Of a stretch of DNA of 64,000 bases, positions 1 to 8,145 are shown piece after piece. The stretch's first letter is position 1. Every line of letters starts with the position of its first letter. Source of the stretch: an uncultured Clostridia bacterium (lineage in GTDB: Bacteria > Bacillota > Clostridia > Oscillospirales > Acutalibacteraceae); contig CANRAU010000007.1 in assembly GCA_947628665.1 (NCBI GenBank), forward strand, positions 1 to 64,000, given 5' to 3'. Made by a program: the position numbers and the translations under genes. The notes beneath the pieces were generated by a model, which was given only the letters and a program-made list of their open reading frames with translations, was not told the origin of the DNA and did not search any database.

Positions 1-1
1 G

Positions 2-67
2 CTGTGCCCACTCACCTCCACGTACTCTGTAGTGTACCTGTTTCCTCAAGAAGCAGTTTATCATTAA
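2..67 (+). CDS. possible 3' end of the preceding gene (partial)
   Basis: The window opens inside an open frame (bases 2-67) that ends in TAA and reads about 21 residues finishing in the residues YLFPQEAVYH. Another frame, from base 1, stays open to a TAA at 145-147, directly before the DrmB start. Either could be the tail of the upstream gene and neither has enough sequence to identify. In DISARM systems drmA, a helicase, commonly lies beside drmB, so drmA is the expected neighbour by context only. Confidence 0.25.
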   Translation: MCPLTSTYSVVYLFPQEAVYH

Positions 68-149
68 ATTTTGAATGTTGCGTAACGGCATCGGATTTTT
101 TCATGTACTTTTGTGCCTTGCTGCGCAGCGGAAAGGAATGGTCATAATT

Positions 150-1997
150 ATGGCAAGATTACACTTTGGTTCAAACAGAGATCAAGCCAAGCCTAAAAAA
201 GTGGTAGGCAGATTGCGTAAAACGCAGCTAATAACCACATTTGGCAATGGCTCCATTGTAGATATGCCGGATTATTCTGTTATTATGGCAGGTTCCAACT
301 ATTGGAAGGATAACAGTCCGGTTCTGCACGAGCCAAACCTTGAAAAGCTGCTGAAAGTATCTCATTTTAAAGAACCTTATGTATCCAACTCACAGGATGA
401 TGAAATGACTCCGGATGTTCCGGCATTCCGTTTTCCGTATTATCATTTCTGCCCTGATCCCAATTGCGGAAGATTGATGCCCTACTGGGGTTTTGGTGAT
501 GTAACAGACCGCAGCTGTGCCAACGGTCATCCTAAAAGAAATATTGTTCCTTCTCGTTTTATTGCAGCATGCACCAATGGCCACCTGGAAGATTTTCCTT
601 ATGAGTGGTGGGTTCATTACGGGAATTTCAGTGAATGCCCTTCGGATAAACGTAATGGCGCCCTTCGCATCAGTTTTTCGGATGAAACCGGTGGACTGGA
701 CAGCATTGTCATCAAATGTACTGCTTGCGGAAAGAGCCGCACAATGGCTGGCAGTATGGCTAAAGATGCCCTCCGGGGCTACTCTTGTTATGGAAAACGT
801 CCCTGGTTGGGCAGCAAAAAGGAATACAATGATCCGGTATCCTGTACAGCACAGTTACGGGCGCTTCAGCGTGGAGCTTCCAATGTGTATTTTTCCATGA
901 CAGCGAGTGCATTAACCATTCCTCCGTGGAGCAGCAAGGTTCAGCAGGAAATTTCTGTAAACTGGGAGCGAATCGAGCCGATCCTTGCCAGCAATCCTGA
1001 TGACTTCACTTTAAAAATGGTTGTTCAGGCTGTATTTCAACCGTTATTGGCAATGCAAACTTGTACAATTGACGAGTTAATATCTGAGATCAAGAAGCGC
1101 TATAATGGCGGCGACGGTGGCGAATACACCAAGCGGAACCTGCTTGAAGATGAGTATCGTGTTTTCTGCATGGGTGATTACGATGATCCGGAAGATGTAC
1201 AGTTCAGAATTGCACGGGCGACGGTCCCGGAATTCCTTGAGGACTATATCGAGGATATCGTATTGGCAAAGCGTCTGCGTGAGGTACTCGCATTGCGTGG
1301 TTTCCGCCGTATTACACCAGAGCAACCCAATGCTGATGATGACAGATTCAAAGGATATCATTTGTCCGGAGATTGTGTCCCACTCAGTGATGTCGAGTTG
1401 AATTGGCTTCCTGCCATTGAAATGCTGGGAGAAGGCTTGTTCATCAAGATAAGGGAAGATGCATTGGAAGAATGGGAAGCTGCTTTTGAAGATGAATATC
1501 AGCCCATGCGGGACCGGCTGGAACATAGCAATGTGGGCTGCGAGAATTTCTCCGCCCGGTATGTACTGCTGCACACGCTTTCTCATCTGCTGATTCGGCA
1601 GTTATCGCTGGAATGCGGCTATTCTGGTGCTTCCATTAAGGAACGGATTTACAGCACCTATCCGGAATCTGATGTAAAAATGGCAGGTATTCTGTTGTAT
1701 ACTTCTTCTTCTGACTCTGATGGCAGCTTGGGCGGATTGGTGAGAAAGGGACTCCCGGAGTCTTTTGAAATGATTTTCAGAAATATGCTCCAGGAAGCGT
1801 CCTGGTGTTCGTCTGATCCCATTTGCATTGAATCTCATGCACAGGGATATGATTCTCTAAATTACGCAGCGTGCCACGCTTGTTCGCTTTTACCTGAAAC
1901 CAGCTGTGAAATGCGGAACTGCTTGTTGGATCGTGCTGCTGTGGTTGGTACTATAAAAGACAGAGAACGGGGTTTCTTTGGAGCCTTGCTGGAATAA
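150..1997 (+). CDS. drmB: DrmB-like DUF1998 protein (DISARM anti-phage system)
   Basis: A 615-aa protein resembling DrmB, the DUF1998 partner of the DrmA helicase in DISARM; the DrmAB pair acts on incoming phage DNA. The N-terminal half carries scattered Cys pairs that look metal-binding (CPDPNC, CTACGK) and CANGH/CTNGH motifs. The C-terminal DUF1998 part, about residues 465-590, has the motif LLHTLSHLLIRQL followed by a Cys cluster (CHACSLLPETSC). The ATG at 150 is chosen because the typical family opening MARLHFG begins there and GGAAAGG lies about 13 bases upstream; earlier in-frame starts at 75 and 138 only add an unlikely leader. The next gene follows after 12 bases, so it heads a tight co-directional cassette. 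The family call is good; membership of DISARM is inferred, because drmA and drmC are not in view. Confidence 0.8.
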   Translation: MARLHFGSNRDQAKPKKVVGRLRKTQLITTFGNGSIVDMPDYSVIMAGSNYWKDNSPVLHEPNLEKLLKVSHFKEPYVSNSQDDEMTPDVPAFRFPYYHFCPDPNCGRLMPYWGFGDVTDRSCANGHPKRNIVPSRFIAACTNGHLEDFPYEWWVHYGNFSECPSDKRNGALRISFSDETGGLDSIVIKCTACGKSRTMAGSMAKDALRGYSCYGKRPWLGSKKEYNDPVSCTAQLRALQRGASNVYFSMTASALTIPPWSSKVQQEISVNWERIEPILASNPDDFTLKMVVQAVFQPLLAMQTCTIDELISEIKKRYNGGDGGEYTKRNLLEDEYRVFCMGDYDDPEDVQFRIARATVPEFLEDYIEDIVLAKRLREVLALRGFRRITPEQPNADDDRFKGYHLSGDCVPLSDVELNWLPAIEMLGEGLFIKIREDALEEWEAAFEDEYQPMRDRLEHSNVGCENFSARYVLLHTLSHLLIRQLSLECGYSGASIKERIYSTYPESDVKMAGILLYTSSSDSDGSLGGLVRKGLPESFEMIFRNMLQEASWCSSDPICIESHAQGYDSLNYAACHACSLLPETSCEMRNCLLDRAAVVGTIKDRERGFFGALLE

Positions 1998-2009
1998 CAG
2001 GAGAAAAAT

Positions 2010-3743
2010 ATGGTTCAATTAATTCCAGATGTTCTGGCGCCGGAAATCAAGAGTCCTGCTGAAAAGCGACTGTTTATTGAATTCCGGGATCATAGAACGA
2101 ATAAAAAATATGTTGTTCTGCATTCACTGGGAATTGCAGAACACGCCAATAATATCTTCGGCGAGATTGATTTTGTAATTTTGTGCAATGAGGGTGTACT
2201 CTGCCTTGAAGTTAAGGGTGGGCAGGTGTCCCGCAGAAATGGCGTATGGGAATTTACAAACCGATACGGCAAAATCTCCCGTAAGAATGAAGGGCCATTC
2301 CAGCAAGTGCAGGGTAATATGCAGTCTTTAAGACAGTATATGGTTCGCAGGCTTGGAAATTATGATCCGCTGGTGCGTTGCCAGTATGCATGTGCTGTTG
2401 CTATGCCGGATTGCCGTTTTGAAGCAACGGGTGTCGGAATTGATGTTGTTCCAGAGATCTTGGTCGATGCCAAACAGCCTTGGAATTTGGACAGTCTTGT
2501 CAATCAGGCGTTTGGATACTGGAGGCAGACCTGTGTTGAAAAGCATGGCTTTGAGGGTGAACGACTGACTGATGCCGAAATTGATAAGCTGGCTAATCTT
2601 CTCCGTGGTGATTTCCACTTTGTTCCCTCCATGAAGGATACGGTGGAACGTGCAGTGAAAGAGTTATGTGCGTTAACAGCAGAGCAATATGAGGTGCTGG
2701 AATCCCTCTTTGAAAATCCACGGACAATGGTTTCCGGCGTTGCTGGCGCAGGCAAAACCCTGATTGCCATGGAGCAGGCACGCAGAGCGTATTGGGAAGG
2801 AAAAAGTGTACTCTACCTCTGCTTCAACCACAATATTGCGCAGTATGTGCAGTACCAGTTCGAAAAAGACAATGTCTATATTGAAGCGGTTACACTTCAT
2901 GCATTCATGATGCGTACCTGCGGTGTTGAGTGGTCTCCGGATCTGAGTCAGCATTTTTATGAGAAGGAATTGCCCGCAACTTTTATGGCGGCAGAAGATG
3001 TTCCTGCGTATGATTTGGTAATCATCGATGAAGGACAGGACCTGCTCACTGATACCTACCTGGAGTGCATTGACAGAATTGTGCAGGATGGATTAGGCGA
3101 CGGAACATGGGCAATTTATTATGATCCGAACCAGAACATCTTCAACTCTTATGCCCAGCTTGATGCGATGATAAAGAAGCTTCGCAGGGAAGCGTATGCA
3201 ATGAGTTGGAAGTTACATGCGAATTGCAGAAACACCAAGCAGATAGCCAATGCCAATATTCTGATGACCAACATTCCCAATCAGGGAAAACCCACAGTGT
3301 CAGGCCCACAGGTCGAGTACGACAGTTATAACGGAAAAGATGATGAGCGTCAAAAAATCAATTCAATTGTCCGGAAACTTAAGGACAGCGGTACGATTGG
3401 CAGCGATTTTATAATTCTTTCCCGCTACACGCTGGCAAATCCCCTGAATGGACTGGGTCTCACAGGACTGGATAAAGACCTTGGAACATTGAAGACAACA
3501 GGACCATTGTGGAAAGCAAAAAAGAACGATGTTAGATTCTCTACAATTTCCGGGTTCAAAGGATTGGAATCGAAAATTGTAATTATGATTGATGTAGACC
3601 ATTTTTCTGATGAGGAGACCCGGTTGCTGAACTATGTGGCAGCTTCCCGCGCATGCGCGATGCTCTATGTTCTTTATGACAGCAATGCAGAGCAGGAACG
3701 CCAAAATATGATTCTGTCTGGTTTTACACAAGTTGGTACATAA
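2010..3743 (+). CDS. NERD-domain nuclease fused to a UvrD-like SF1 helicase
   Basis: A 577-aa protein. Residues 15-115 look like a NERD (nuclease-related) domain, with GEIDFV and EVKGG supplying the acidic and Lys residues expected of a PD-(D/E)XK-like centre. A superfamily 1 ATPase follows: Walker A GVAGAGKT near residue 243, Walker B IIDEGQD near 338, and a late motif SGFKGLESK near 513 that matches the UvrD motif V/VI region. Start ATG at 2010 has AGGAGAAAA just upstream. It sits between drmB and the methyltransferase with small gaps, so it is probably a working part of the defence cassette. Classical DISARM uses a phospholipase-D protein (DrmC) as the nuclease-like component; a NERD helicase in this slot is unusual. 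Domain calls are firm and the role is inferred. Confidence 0.85.
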   Translation: MVQLIPDVLAPEIKSPAEKRLFIEFRDHRTNKKYVVLHSLGIAEHANNIFGEIDFVILCNEGVLCLEVKGGQVSRRNGVWEFTNRYGKISRKNEGPFQQVQGNMQSLRQYMVRRLGNYDPLVRCQYACAVAMPDCRFEATGVGIDVVPEILVDAKQPWNLDSLVNQAFGYWRQTCVEKHGFEGERLTDAEIDKLANLLRGDFHFVPSMKDTVERAVKELCALTAEQYEVLESLFENPRTMVSGVAGAGKTLIAMEQARRAYWEGKSVLYLCFNHNIAQYVQYQFEKDNVYIEAVTLHAFMMRTCGVEWSPDLSQHFYEKELPATFMAAEDVPAYDLVIIDEGQDLLTDTYLECIDRIVQDGLGDGTWAIYYDPNQNIFNSYAQLDAMIKKLRREAYAMSWKLHANCRNTKQIANANILMTNIPNQGKPTVSGPQVEYDSYNGKDDERQKINSIVRKLKDSGTIGSDFIILSRYTLANPLNGLGLTGLDKDLGTLKTTGPLWKAKKNDVRFSTISGFKGLESKIVIMIDVDHFSDEETRLLNYVAASRACAMLYVLYDSNAEQERQNMILSGFTQVGT

Positions 3744-3784
3744 AGTGGTTAGACATCAAAACAATTGTAAGTTAGGACGGGGTG

Positions 3785-5056
3785 ATGTATTTGCCCAGAT
3801 TTCTGGACCTGTTTGCAGGAGCTGGAGGTTTATCAGAAGGCTTCCTAAGGGCAGGATATGAGACCGTAGGACATGTAGAAATGGATGTAGCCGCGTGTTA
3901 TACGTTGAAAACACGTATGGCATACCATTGGTTGCGAGAGCATGATCAGCTGGATATATATAATCAATACCTTAATCGGGAAATTACCCGCAATCAGTTT
4001 TATGAGCATATTCCGCAGGGAGTTTTGGATTCGGTATTGAATTATGAGATTTCTATGGAAACGCTACCAGCTATTTTTGAAGAAGTTGACGCATTGGTTG
4101 GCGAAGAACCACTGGACTTGATTATTGGCGGCCCTCCGTGTCAGGCGTATTCCCTTGCAGGCCGATCCCGATCTGAAACACGAATGGTGGGCGATCAGCG
4201 CAACTATCTCTACAGACACTATGCTGAATTTCTGAGAAGATATCAGCCTGCATACTTTGTGTTTGAAAATGTTCTTGGTCTGCTGTCTGCCAAAGATGAA
4301 GATGGGACACTTCACTTTGATAATATGAGGGCACTGTTCCGCGAATGTGGGTACTCCACTGAATTCCGACCTCTCAATGCATCAGATTACGGAGTTCTCC
4401 AGAACCGGAAAAGAATCATTCTCATTGGCATCAGAGGAAATCATGAGGACTTTTATCCTGACCTTCCGGCTATACCAAATCAACATTTGGTGAGTGAGGT
4501 GTTTGGCGATTTGCCTGCCATACCTGCTGGCGGCGGAACGACCGAGCCGGTTCCTACGGCGCACTATGGCGGTCAATATCTGTTTGAATCCGGAATCAAG
4601 GAGTATGATACTGAACCAGTAACATTCCATCAGGCAAGACCCCACATAGACCAGGACCTGGAGATTTACAGGATTGTTGTGGATACATGGAACAGGACAG
4701 GTACCCGAGTGTCATATATAGATTTGCCAGCAAATCTCCGGACACATCATAATACTGCCTCTTTCCTGGATCGGTTTAAGGTTGTCGCTGGGAATCTGCC
4801 TCATGCACAAACGATTGTTGCTCATATCGCTCGGGATGGCCATTATTTTATCCATCCGGATATCGAGCAGAACCGCTCAATAACGCCCCGTGAAGCTGCC
4901 AGAATACAGACATTCCCGGACAATTATTATTTTGAATCCAAGAAAGGTGTTCCTTCGCGAACACTGGCCTTCAAACAAATAGGAAACGCTGTACCGGTGT
5001 GCTTGGCATACCATGTTGCTATAGCTCTGCTGGACAGATTTGATGAACATAATTAA
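3785..5056 (+). CDS. DNA (cytosine-5) methyltransferase
   Basis: A 423-aa C5-methyltransferase that transfers a methyl group from S-adenosylmethionine to cytosine in DNA. Visible motifs: I (FLDLFAGAGGLSEGF, SAM binding, residues 6-20), IV (GGPPCQAYSLAGRS, catalytic Cys of PCQ near 118), VI (FENVLGLL), VIII (QNRKRIILIG) and X (QIGNAVPV, near 397). The target-recognition region lies between VIII and X. The ATG at 3785 follows AGGACGGGG; a GTG at 3782 in the same frame is an alternative. Between drmB plus the NERD helicase and vsr it probably marks self DNA, as DrmMII does in class 2 DISARM. The recognition site cannot be read from the sequence. Confidence 0.93.
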   Translation: MYLPRFLDLFAGAGGLSEGFLRAGYETVGHVEMDVAACYTLKTRMAYHWLREHDQLDIYNQYLNREITRNQFYEHIPQGVLDSVLNYEISMETLPAIFEEVDALVGEEPLDLIIGGPPCQAYSLAGRSRSETRMVGDQRNYLYRHYAEFLRRYQPAYFVFENVLGLLSAKDEDGTLHFDNMRALFRECGYSTEFRPLNASDYGVLQNRKRIILIGIRGNHEDFYPDLPAIPNQHLVSEVFGDLPAIPAGGGTTEPVPTAHYGGQYLFESGIKEYDTEPVTFHQARPHIDQDLEIYRIVVDTWNRTGTRVSYIDLPANLRTHHNTASFLDRFKVVAGNLPHAQTIVAHIARDGHYFIHPDIEQNRSITPREAARIQTFPDNYYFESKKGVPSRTLAFKQIGNAVPVCLAYHVAIALLDRFDEHN

Positions 5057-5077
5057 TCTTTACGGAGGGAGATTGTT

Positions 5078-5497
5078 GTGGCCGATGTACATAGTCCAGA
5101 ACAGCGAAGCTATAATATGTCCCGGATTCGCAGCAAAAACACAAAGCCTGAGGAACTGGTAAGAAAATATCTTTTCGCCCAAGGGTTTCGGTATCGAAAA
5201 AACGACAACAGACTCCCGGGAAAGCCAGACATTGTGTTACCAAAATATAAAACAGTCATCTTCATAAATGGTTGTTTCTGGCATGGTCATGAAGGTTGCT
5301 GGTATTTCGTGTGGCCAAAGAACAATGCTGAATTTTGGAAAGAAAAGATTTCAGGAAATATTCTGCGCGACAAACATAACCGTAAGCTTCTTTCTGATCA
5401 GGGGTGGAGGGTAATTGAGGTTTGGGAATGTGAACTGAAAAAGAATTCGGCACAAGAAACATTGGACCGTTTGGTACAGGAACTTCGTAATATTTGA
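5078..5497 (+). CDS. vsr: very short patch repair endonuclease Vsr
   Basis: A 139-aa Vsr-type nuclease, normal length for the family. Vsr nicks DNA 5' to T:G mismatches formed when 5-methylcytosine deaminates, so it limits the mutational cost of the adjacent cytosine methyltransferase. Family signatures are MSRIRSKNTKPE at residues 14-25, the GKPDIVLP motif with the catalytic Asp near residue 50, and FINGCFWHGH with the metal-linked Cys/His residues. The start is the GTG at 5078, chosen for GGAGGGAG six bases upstream. It lies 21 bases after the methyltransferase stop. Pairing of vsr with a C5-methyltransferase is common in restriction-modification loci. Confidence 0.93.
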   Translation: MADVHSPEQRSYNMSRIRSKNTKPEELVRKYLFAQGFRYRKNDNRLPGKPDIVLPKYKTVIFINGCFWHGHEGCWYFVWPKNNAEFWKEKISGNILRDKHNRKLLSDQGWRVIEVWECELKKNSAQETLDRLVQELRNI

Positions 5498-5514
5498 TTC
5501 TGGGGGCGGCCTCT

Positions 5515-5976
5515 ATGTCGAGTGAAGTGTTTTTCCAAAGCAACAAAACATCAATTATGCTGGAAGGTCTGCTCTGGCAGTGCGAATCCTTCGATCAATT
5601 CGAAGAAATGTGTTCTGATGATATGCTCAATAGTGACTGTAGGGCCAGCATTTATCTTATGCGTTTGCTGGACAAGTATGGTTGGAAAACAGCCGCTGCG
5701 TCTGAAGCTGCCGAGATGTCAACAGGGTATTTGGGGCTTATCATCAATGGCAAAAGAAACGCAACCAGGGATATGCTGATCCGGATAGCCATTGCGATTG
5801 GTGCTACAGCGAAAGAAACGGATTATCTCCTGAAGCATTCCGGTTACAACCCACTCTATGTGCGCAACAAACGGGATGTCATCATTTGGTACGGCATCTC
5901 AAAGAAAGAGAAGTTGAGCGTGATCAATACCAACATAAAAAAGCGCGGATTAGAGCCTTTGTATGTGGACGAATAA
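5515..5976 (+). CDS. small helix-turn-helix protein, last gene of the defence cassette
   Basis: A 153-aa protein with an XRE-like helix-turn-helix at about residues 50-100 (AAEMSTGYLGLIINGKRNAT as the helix-turn-helix core) and a C-terminal part ending in KKRGLEPLYVDE. Start ATG at 5515 follows GGGGGCGG; an upstream TTG at 5494 overlaps the vsr stop and is a weaker choice. The gene is only 17 bases after vsr and runs the same way, so it is probably co-transcribed. It could regulate the cassette or act in defence itself. I recognise the fold type only, not the specific family. Confidence 0.65.
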   Translation: MSSEVFFQSNKTSIMLEGLLWQCESFDQFEEMCSDDMLNSDCRASIYLMRLLDKYGWKTAAASEAAEMSTGYLGLIINGKRNATRDMLIRIAIAIGATAKETDYLLKHSGYNPLYVRNKRDVIIWYGISKKEKLSVINTNIKKRGLEPLYVDE

Positions 5977-6057
5977 AACTGCTACTGTCAGTAGTGGAGC
6001 ATCTGTAGTTTCTGCGGTATAATCCAGACAGATAAAACAACTAAGGAGATTACAGAT

Positions 6058-6480
6058 ATGAAAAACGAACTCATTTGCATCATTCCCAAGCTTTCTATGG
6101 TAACCGTACCGGTACTGAAATCCGCAGGGAGAATATTGACCGCTTTATTCTGGGCTATCAGACCGATGATTTTGACGTGACCGAGGCTATTGATCGTACG
6201 GTCATCCATCTGCCCGGCTCCGACAACCTGGTGCTTGTATATAACAAGTATCAGGAAGAGGAACGGCTGAAGGTCAAGGAACGTGCATTTCGTGAGGACA
6301 ACTACGTTATCAAACCTCTGGCTGCGATCCTGGAACTGGATATTGAAATCTACAGCCGCTGCATCGTCTGCCGGATGAATGCTGACGGAGTGTTTGAGAG
6401 CCTGGCTGAGGCGATTTCGAGATATGGGACCGCTATCTTGCGTATTGATGGCGCAACGCACCACCAAGCAACGTTGCATT
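6058..6480 (+). pseudogene. frameshifted remnant of an accessory gene, 3' end lost
   Basis: AAGGAG at 6042 precedes an ATG at 6058 whose frame (MKNELICIIPKLS) stops after 40 codons. The frame one base over continues the same protein sense from about 6098 (YGNRTGTEIRRENIDRF) to about 6410 (CRMNADGVFES). Adding one base near 6096 would join the two, so I read a single-base deletion. The 3' part then runs through unrelated-looking sequence and a terminator, suggesting the real end was replaced at a junction. Product unknown; the body is charged and about 115 residues long. A sequencing error at the frameshift is possible. Confidence 0.55.
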
Positions 6481-6506
6481 GTATCAAATTGTGCAGTATA
6501 TGCCAA

Positions 6507-6560
6507 GGGGCTGTCGCACAAGTTCTTTTCGCGCTTGTGCGGCAGCCCCTCTTTTATTTT
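6507..6560 (+). terminator. intrinsic terminator at the end of the defence island
   Basis: Arms of about 16 bases (GGGGCTG-CGCACAAG against CTTGTGCG-CAGCCCC, each with one bulged or mismatched base) close an 11-base loop and are followed by TCTTTTATTTT. It stops plus-strand transcription before the convergent regulator gene. Confidence 0.85.
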
Positions 6561-6616
6561 GCTTGCTATTCTTTTCATTTTGCCTATCCGGCCATTGGAA
6601 AGCACGGTTTTCCCTT

Positions 6617-6991
6617 TCAGCTTTTGTCGTAAAGCTCTTTATGAGCGCACAGGGCGGCAAAGGTCTGATCGCTGATGACATGCTCGATCTTACAGGCGTC
6701 CGCGGCGGCAATTTCCGGTTCAACGCCGAGCCGCGTCAGCAAATCGCTCAACACCGTGTGCCGTTCATAGATTTTTTCGGCGACCTCGCGGCCTACATCC
6801 GTTAATTGGATATGCCCGTCGGCGTCCACCGTCAAATATCCGCCGCTTTTCAAAAGCCCCATCGCGCGGCTGACGCTCGGCTTGCTGAAATGCATGTATT
6901 CCACAATATCAATGGCACGTACCGCCGATTTTTCGCGGGATAAAATCAAAATGGTTTCCAGATACATTTCGCCCGATTCCTGCAAATGCAC
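6617..6991 (-). CDS. DtxR/MntR-family metal-dependent repressor
   Basis: A 124-aa protein with an N-terminal winged helix-turn-helix (about residues 8-62, MYLETILILS then FSKPSVSRAMGLLKSGGYL) and a C-terminal dimer and metal-binding part with the usual ligands (ERH near residue 77 and CKIEH near 102). It lacks the SH3-like third domain of DtxR/IdeR, so its length is MntR-like. The start is GTG at 6991 with GGAGG eight bases upstream. Divergent from feoAB and next to an array of GTTAGC/GCTAAC palindromes that resemble DtxR/IdeR boxes, it is probably an iron-sensing repressor of feo and of itself. Iron rather than manganese is inferred from the neighbours. Confidence 0.85.
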   Translation of the reverse strand: MHLQESGEMYLETILILSREKSAVRAIDIVEYMHFSKPSVSRAMGLLKSGGYLTVDADGHIQLTDVGREVAEKIYERHTVLSDLLTRLGVEPEIAAADACKIEHVISDQTFAALCAHKELYDKS

Positions 6992-7106
6992 ACGAACACC
7001 TCCTAGCTCTCAATGGTTTTAGTGTAGCACATATTTCCCAAAAATGCAATGCGCAGGACTGTCGAAAGCAGGCAAAGCCGGACGATTTGTCGCTTTTTGC
7101 ACAATA

Positions 7107-7122
7107 GTTAGCATTTGCTAAC
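7107..7122. promoter_or_regulatory. DtxR-type operator, copy 1
   Basis: Perfect palindrome GTTAGCATTTGCTAAC. It lies about 115 bases upstream of the regulator start and 50 bases before the feo -35 box, so it is well placed for autoregulation of the regulator. Confidence 0.7.
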
Positions 7123-7171
7123 CTAAAAATTGACCGTTTCGACGAAATTGCATTTGGGCTTGAAAAAAGGA

Positions 7172-7200
7172 TTGACTTTCTACAGAAAATCCCGTATTCT
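7172..7200 (+). promoter_or_regulatory. feo promoter
   Basis: TTGACT at 7172, 17-base spacer, TATTCT at 7195. The expected start site falls at about 7207, inside operator copy 2, which would give direct repression by the bound regulator. Confidence 0.7.
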
Positions 7201-7206
7201 ATATTT

Positions 7207-7392
7207 GGTTAGTTTGTGCTAACCAATTCTTTCGGGTGTCGGTTAGCATCGGCTAATCTTATGCTTTGCATATTGGTTAGCTTCAGCTAATCACATTTGG
7301 GGGAATGGGCGTTTCCGGCGCATCGCGTTCGCCTATAGGTTGTCGGCATTTGCCGAGCCTATTTTTTGCCCATCGGTTAGCTTCGGCTAATC
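7207..7392. promoter_or_regulatory. array of four DtxR-type operators in the feo leader
   Basis: Four copies of an 18-bp inverted repeat: 7207-7224 GGTTAGTTTGTGCTAACC, 7241-7258 GGTTAGCATCGGCTAATC, 7275-7292 GGTTAGCTTCAGCTAATC and 7375-7392 GGTTAGCTTCGGCTAATC. A more diverged palindrome lies at 7337-7360. Centre spacings of the first three are 34 bases each. The half-site matches the core of DtxR/IdeR boxes. The remainder of 7393-7556 holds no gene I can support. Confidence 0.7.
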
Positions 7393-7556
7393 GCGTTTTC
7401 GGAAGCGGTAGGCAACAGCCACGAGAAACCGAACGCCGCAGGGCTTTTTATGACGCTTCGGCGGTCGGCGATCCCGTTTATTGCAGAGCGGTCGGCGATT
7501 GACAACCCGTTTTCATAACATCGGTTCGTGTAGGAATCGTTTGGAGGTACAGAGAA

Positions 7557-7769
7557 ATGATGCCCTTAAATCTCGCAAAGGACGGAGAAGAAAACATCAT
7601 TCGCCGCATTGGCGGCAGTCCCGAGGTCAAAAAGCATTTGGAGAATCTCGGCTTTGTTGCCGGTGGTTCGGTAAAGGTCATTTCGACCATCGGCGGCAAT
7701 CTGATCGTCAACGTCAAAGAGTCCCGCGTGGCGATCAGTCGGGAAATGGCCTGTAAAATTTTTGTATAA
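7557..7769 (+). CDS. feoA: FeoA-like protein, first copy
   Basis: A 70-aa FeoA family protein, a small SH3-like cytoplasmic partner of the ferrous iron transporter FeoB. The signature is IRRIGGSPEVKKHLENLGF followed by GSVKVIST and the closing block ESRVAISREMACKIFV. GGAGG lies 10-14 bases before a pair of ATGs at 7557 and 7560; either may be used. It heads the feo operon, about 350 bases downstream of the promoter, with a second, different feoA 57 bases later. Confidence 0.88.
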   Translation: MMPLNLAKDGEENIIRRIGGSPEVKKHLENLGFVAGGSVKVISTIGGNLIVNVKESRVAISREMACKIFV

Positions 7770-7826
7770 CAGACCTGCTCTTTACAGGGTATTACAGATA
7801 CACATTTTACCGAAAGGAGAAAACAT

Positions 7827-8048
7827 ATGAAAACACTGAGAGAAATCCCTGTCGGCGCAACCTGCAAGGTCGTAAGACTGCACGGTGCGGGTGCGGTCAA
7901 ACGCCGCATTATGGATATGGGCATCACGAAGGGCGTCGAGATCCACGTCCGCAAGGTCGCACCCCTCGGCGATCCCGTGGAGGTGACGGTTCGCGGCTAC
8001 GAGCTGTCCATCCGCAAAGCGGATGCCGAAACCATCGAGGTCGATTGA
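7827..8048 (+). CDS. feoA: FeoA-like protein, second copy
   Basis: A 73-aa FeoA family protein, shorter in charged inserts than the first copy and with the commoner form TCKVVRLHGAGAVKRRIMDM, GITKGVEIHVRKVAPLGDP and VRGYELSIRKADAETI. It is expected to bind the FeoB cytoplasmic domain. GAAAGGAG lies before the ATG. Two feoA genes ahead of feoB is a frequent arrangement in Clostridia. A hairpin (CGGCGGC against GCCGCCG region, 8050-8095) and another operator lie between this gene and feoB. Confidence 0.92.
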   Translation: MKTLREIPVGATCKVVRLHGAGAVKRRIMDMGITKGVEIHVRKVAPLGDPVEVTVRGYELSIRKADAETIEVD

Positions 8049-8110
8049 GCCGCCGGCACAGAACGGCGGCCGCCGCGCGTTTGATTTCGCGCGTTTTATT
8101 TTGTCATACC

Positions 8111-8126
8111 GTTAGCGTTTGCTAAC
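8111..8126. promoter_or_regulatory. DtxR-type operator directly before feoB
   Basis: Perfect palindrome GTTAGCGTTTGCTAAC, 20 bases upstream of the feoB start and just before its ribosome binding site. It suggests a second regulated entry point or a roadblock inside the operon. Confidence 0.65.
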
Positions 8127-8145
8127 TACGGAAAGGAAGAATGAA

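Noticed and set aside
75..149. N-terminal extension of DrmB from the ATG at 75
   Set aside because: The residues do not fit the family start, and the better-placed ATG at 150 begins the conserved sequence.
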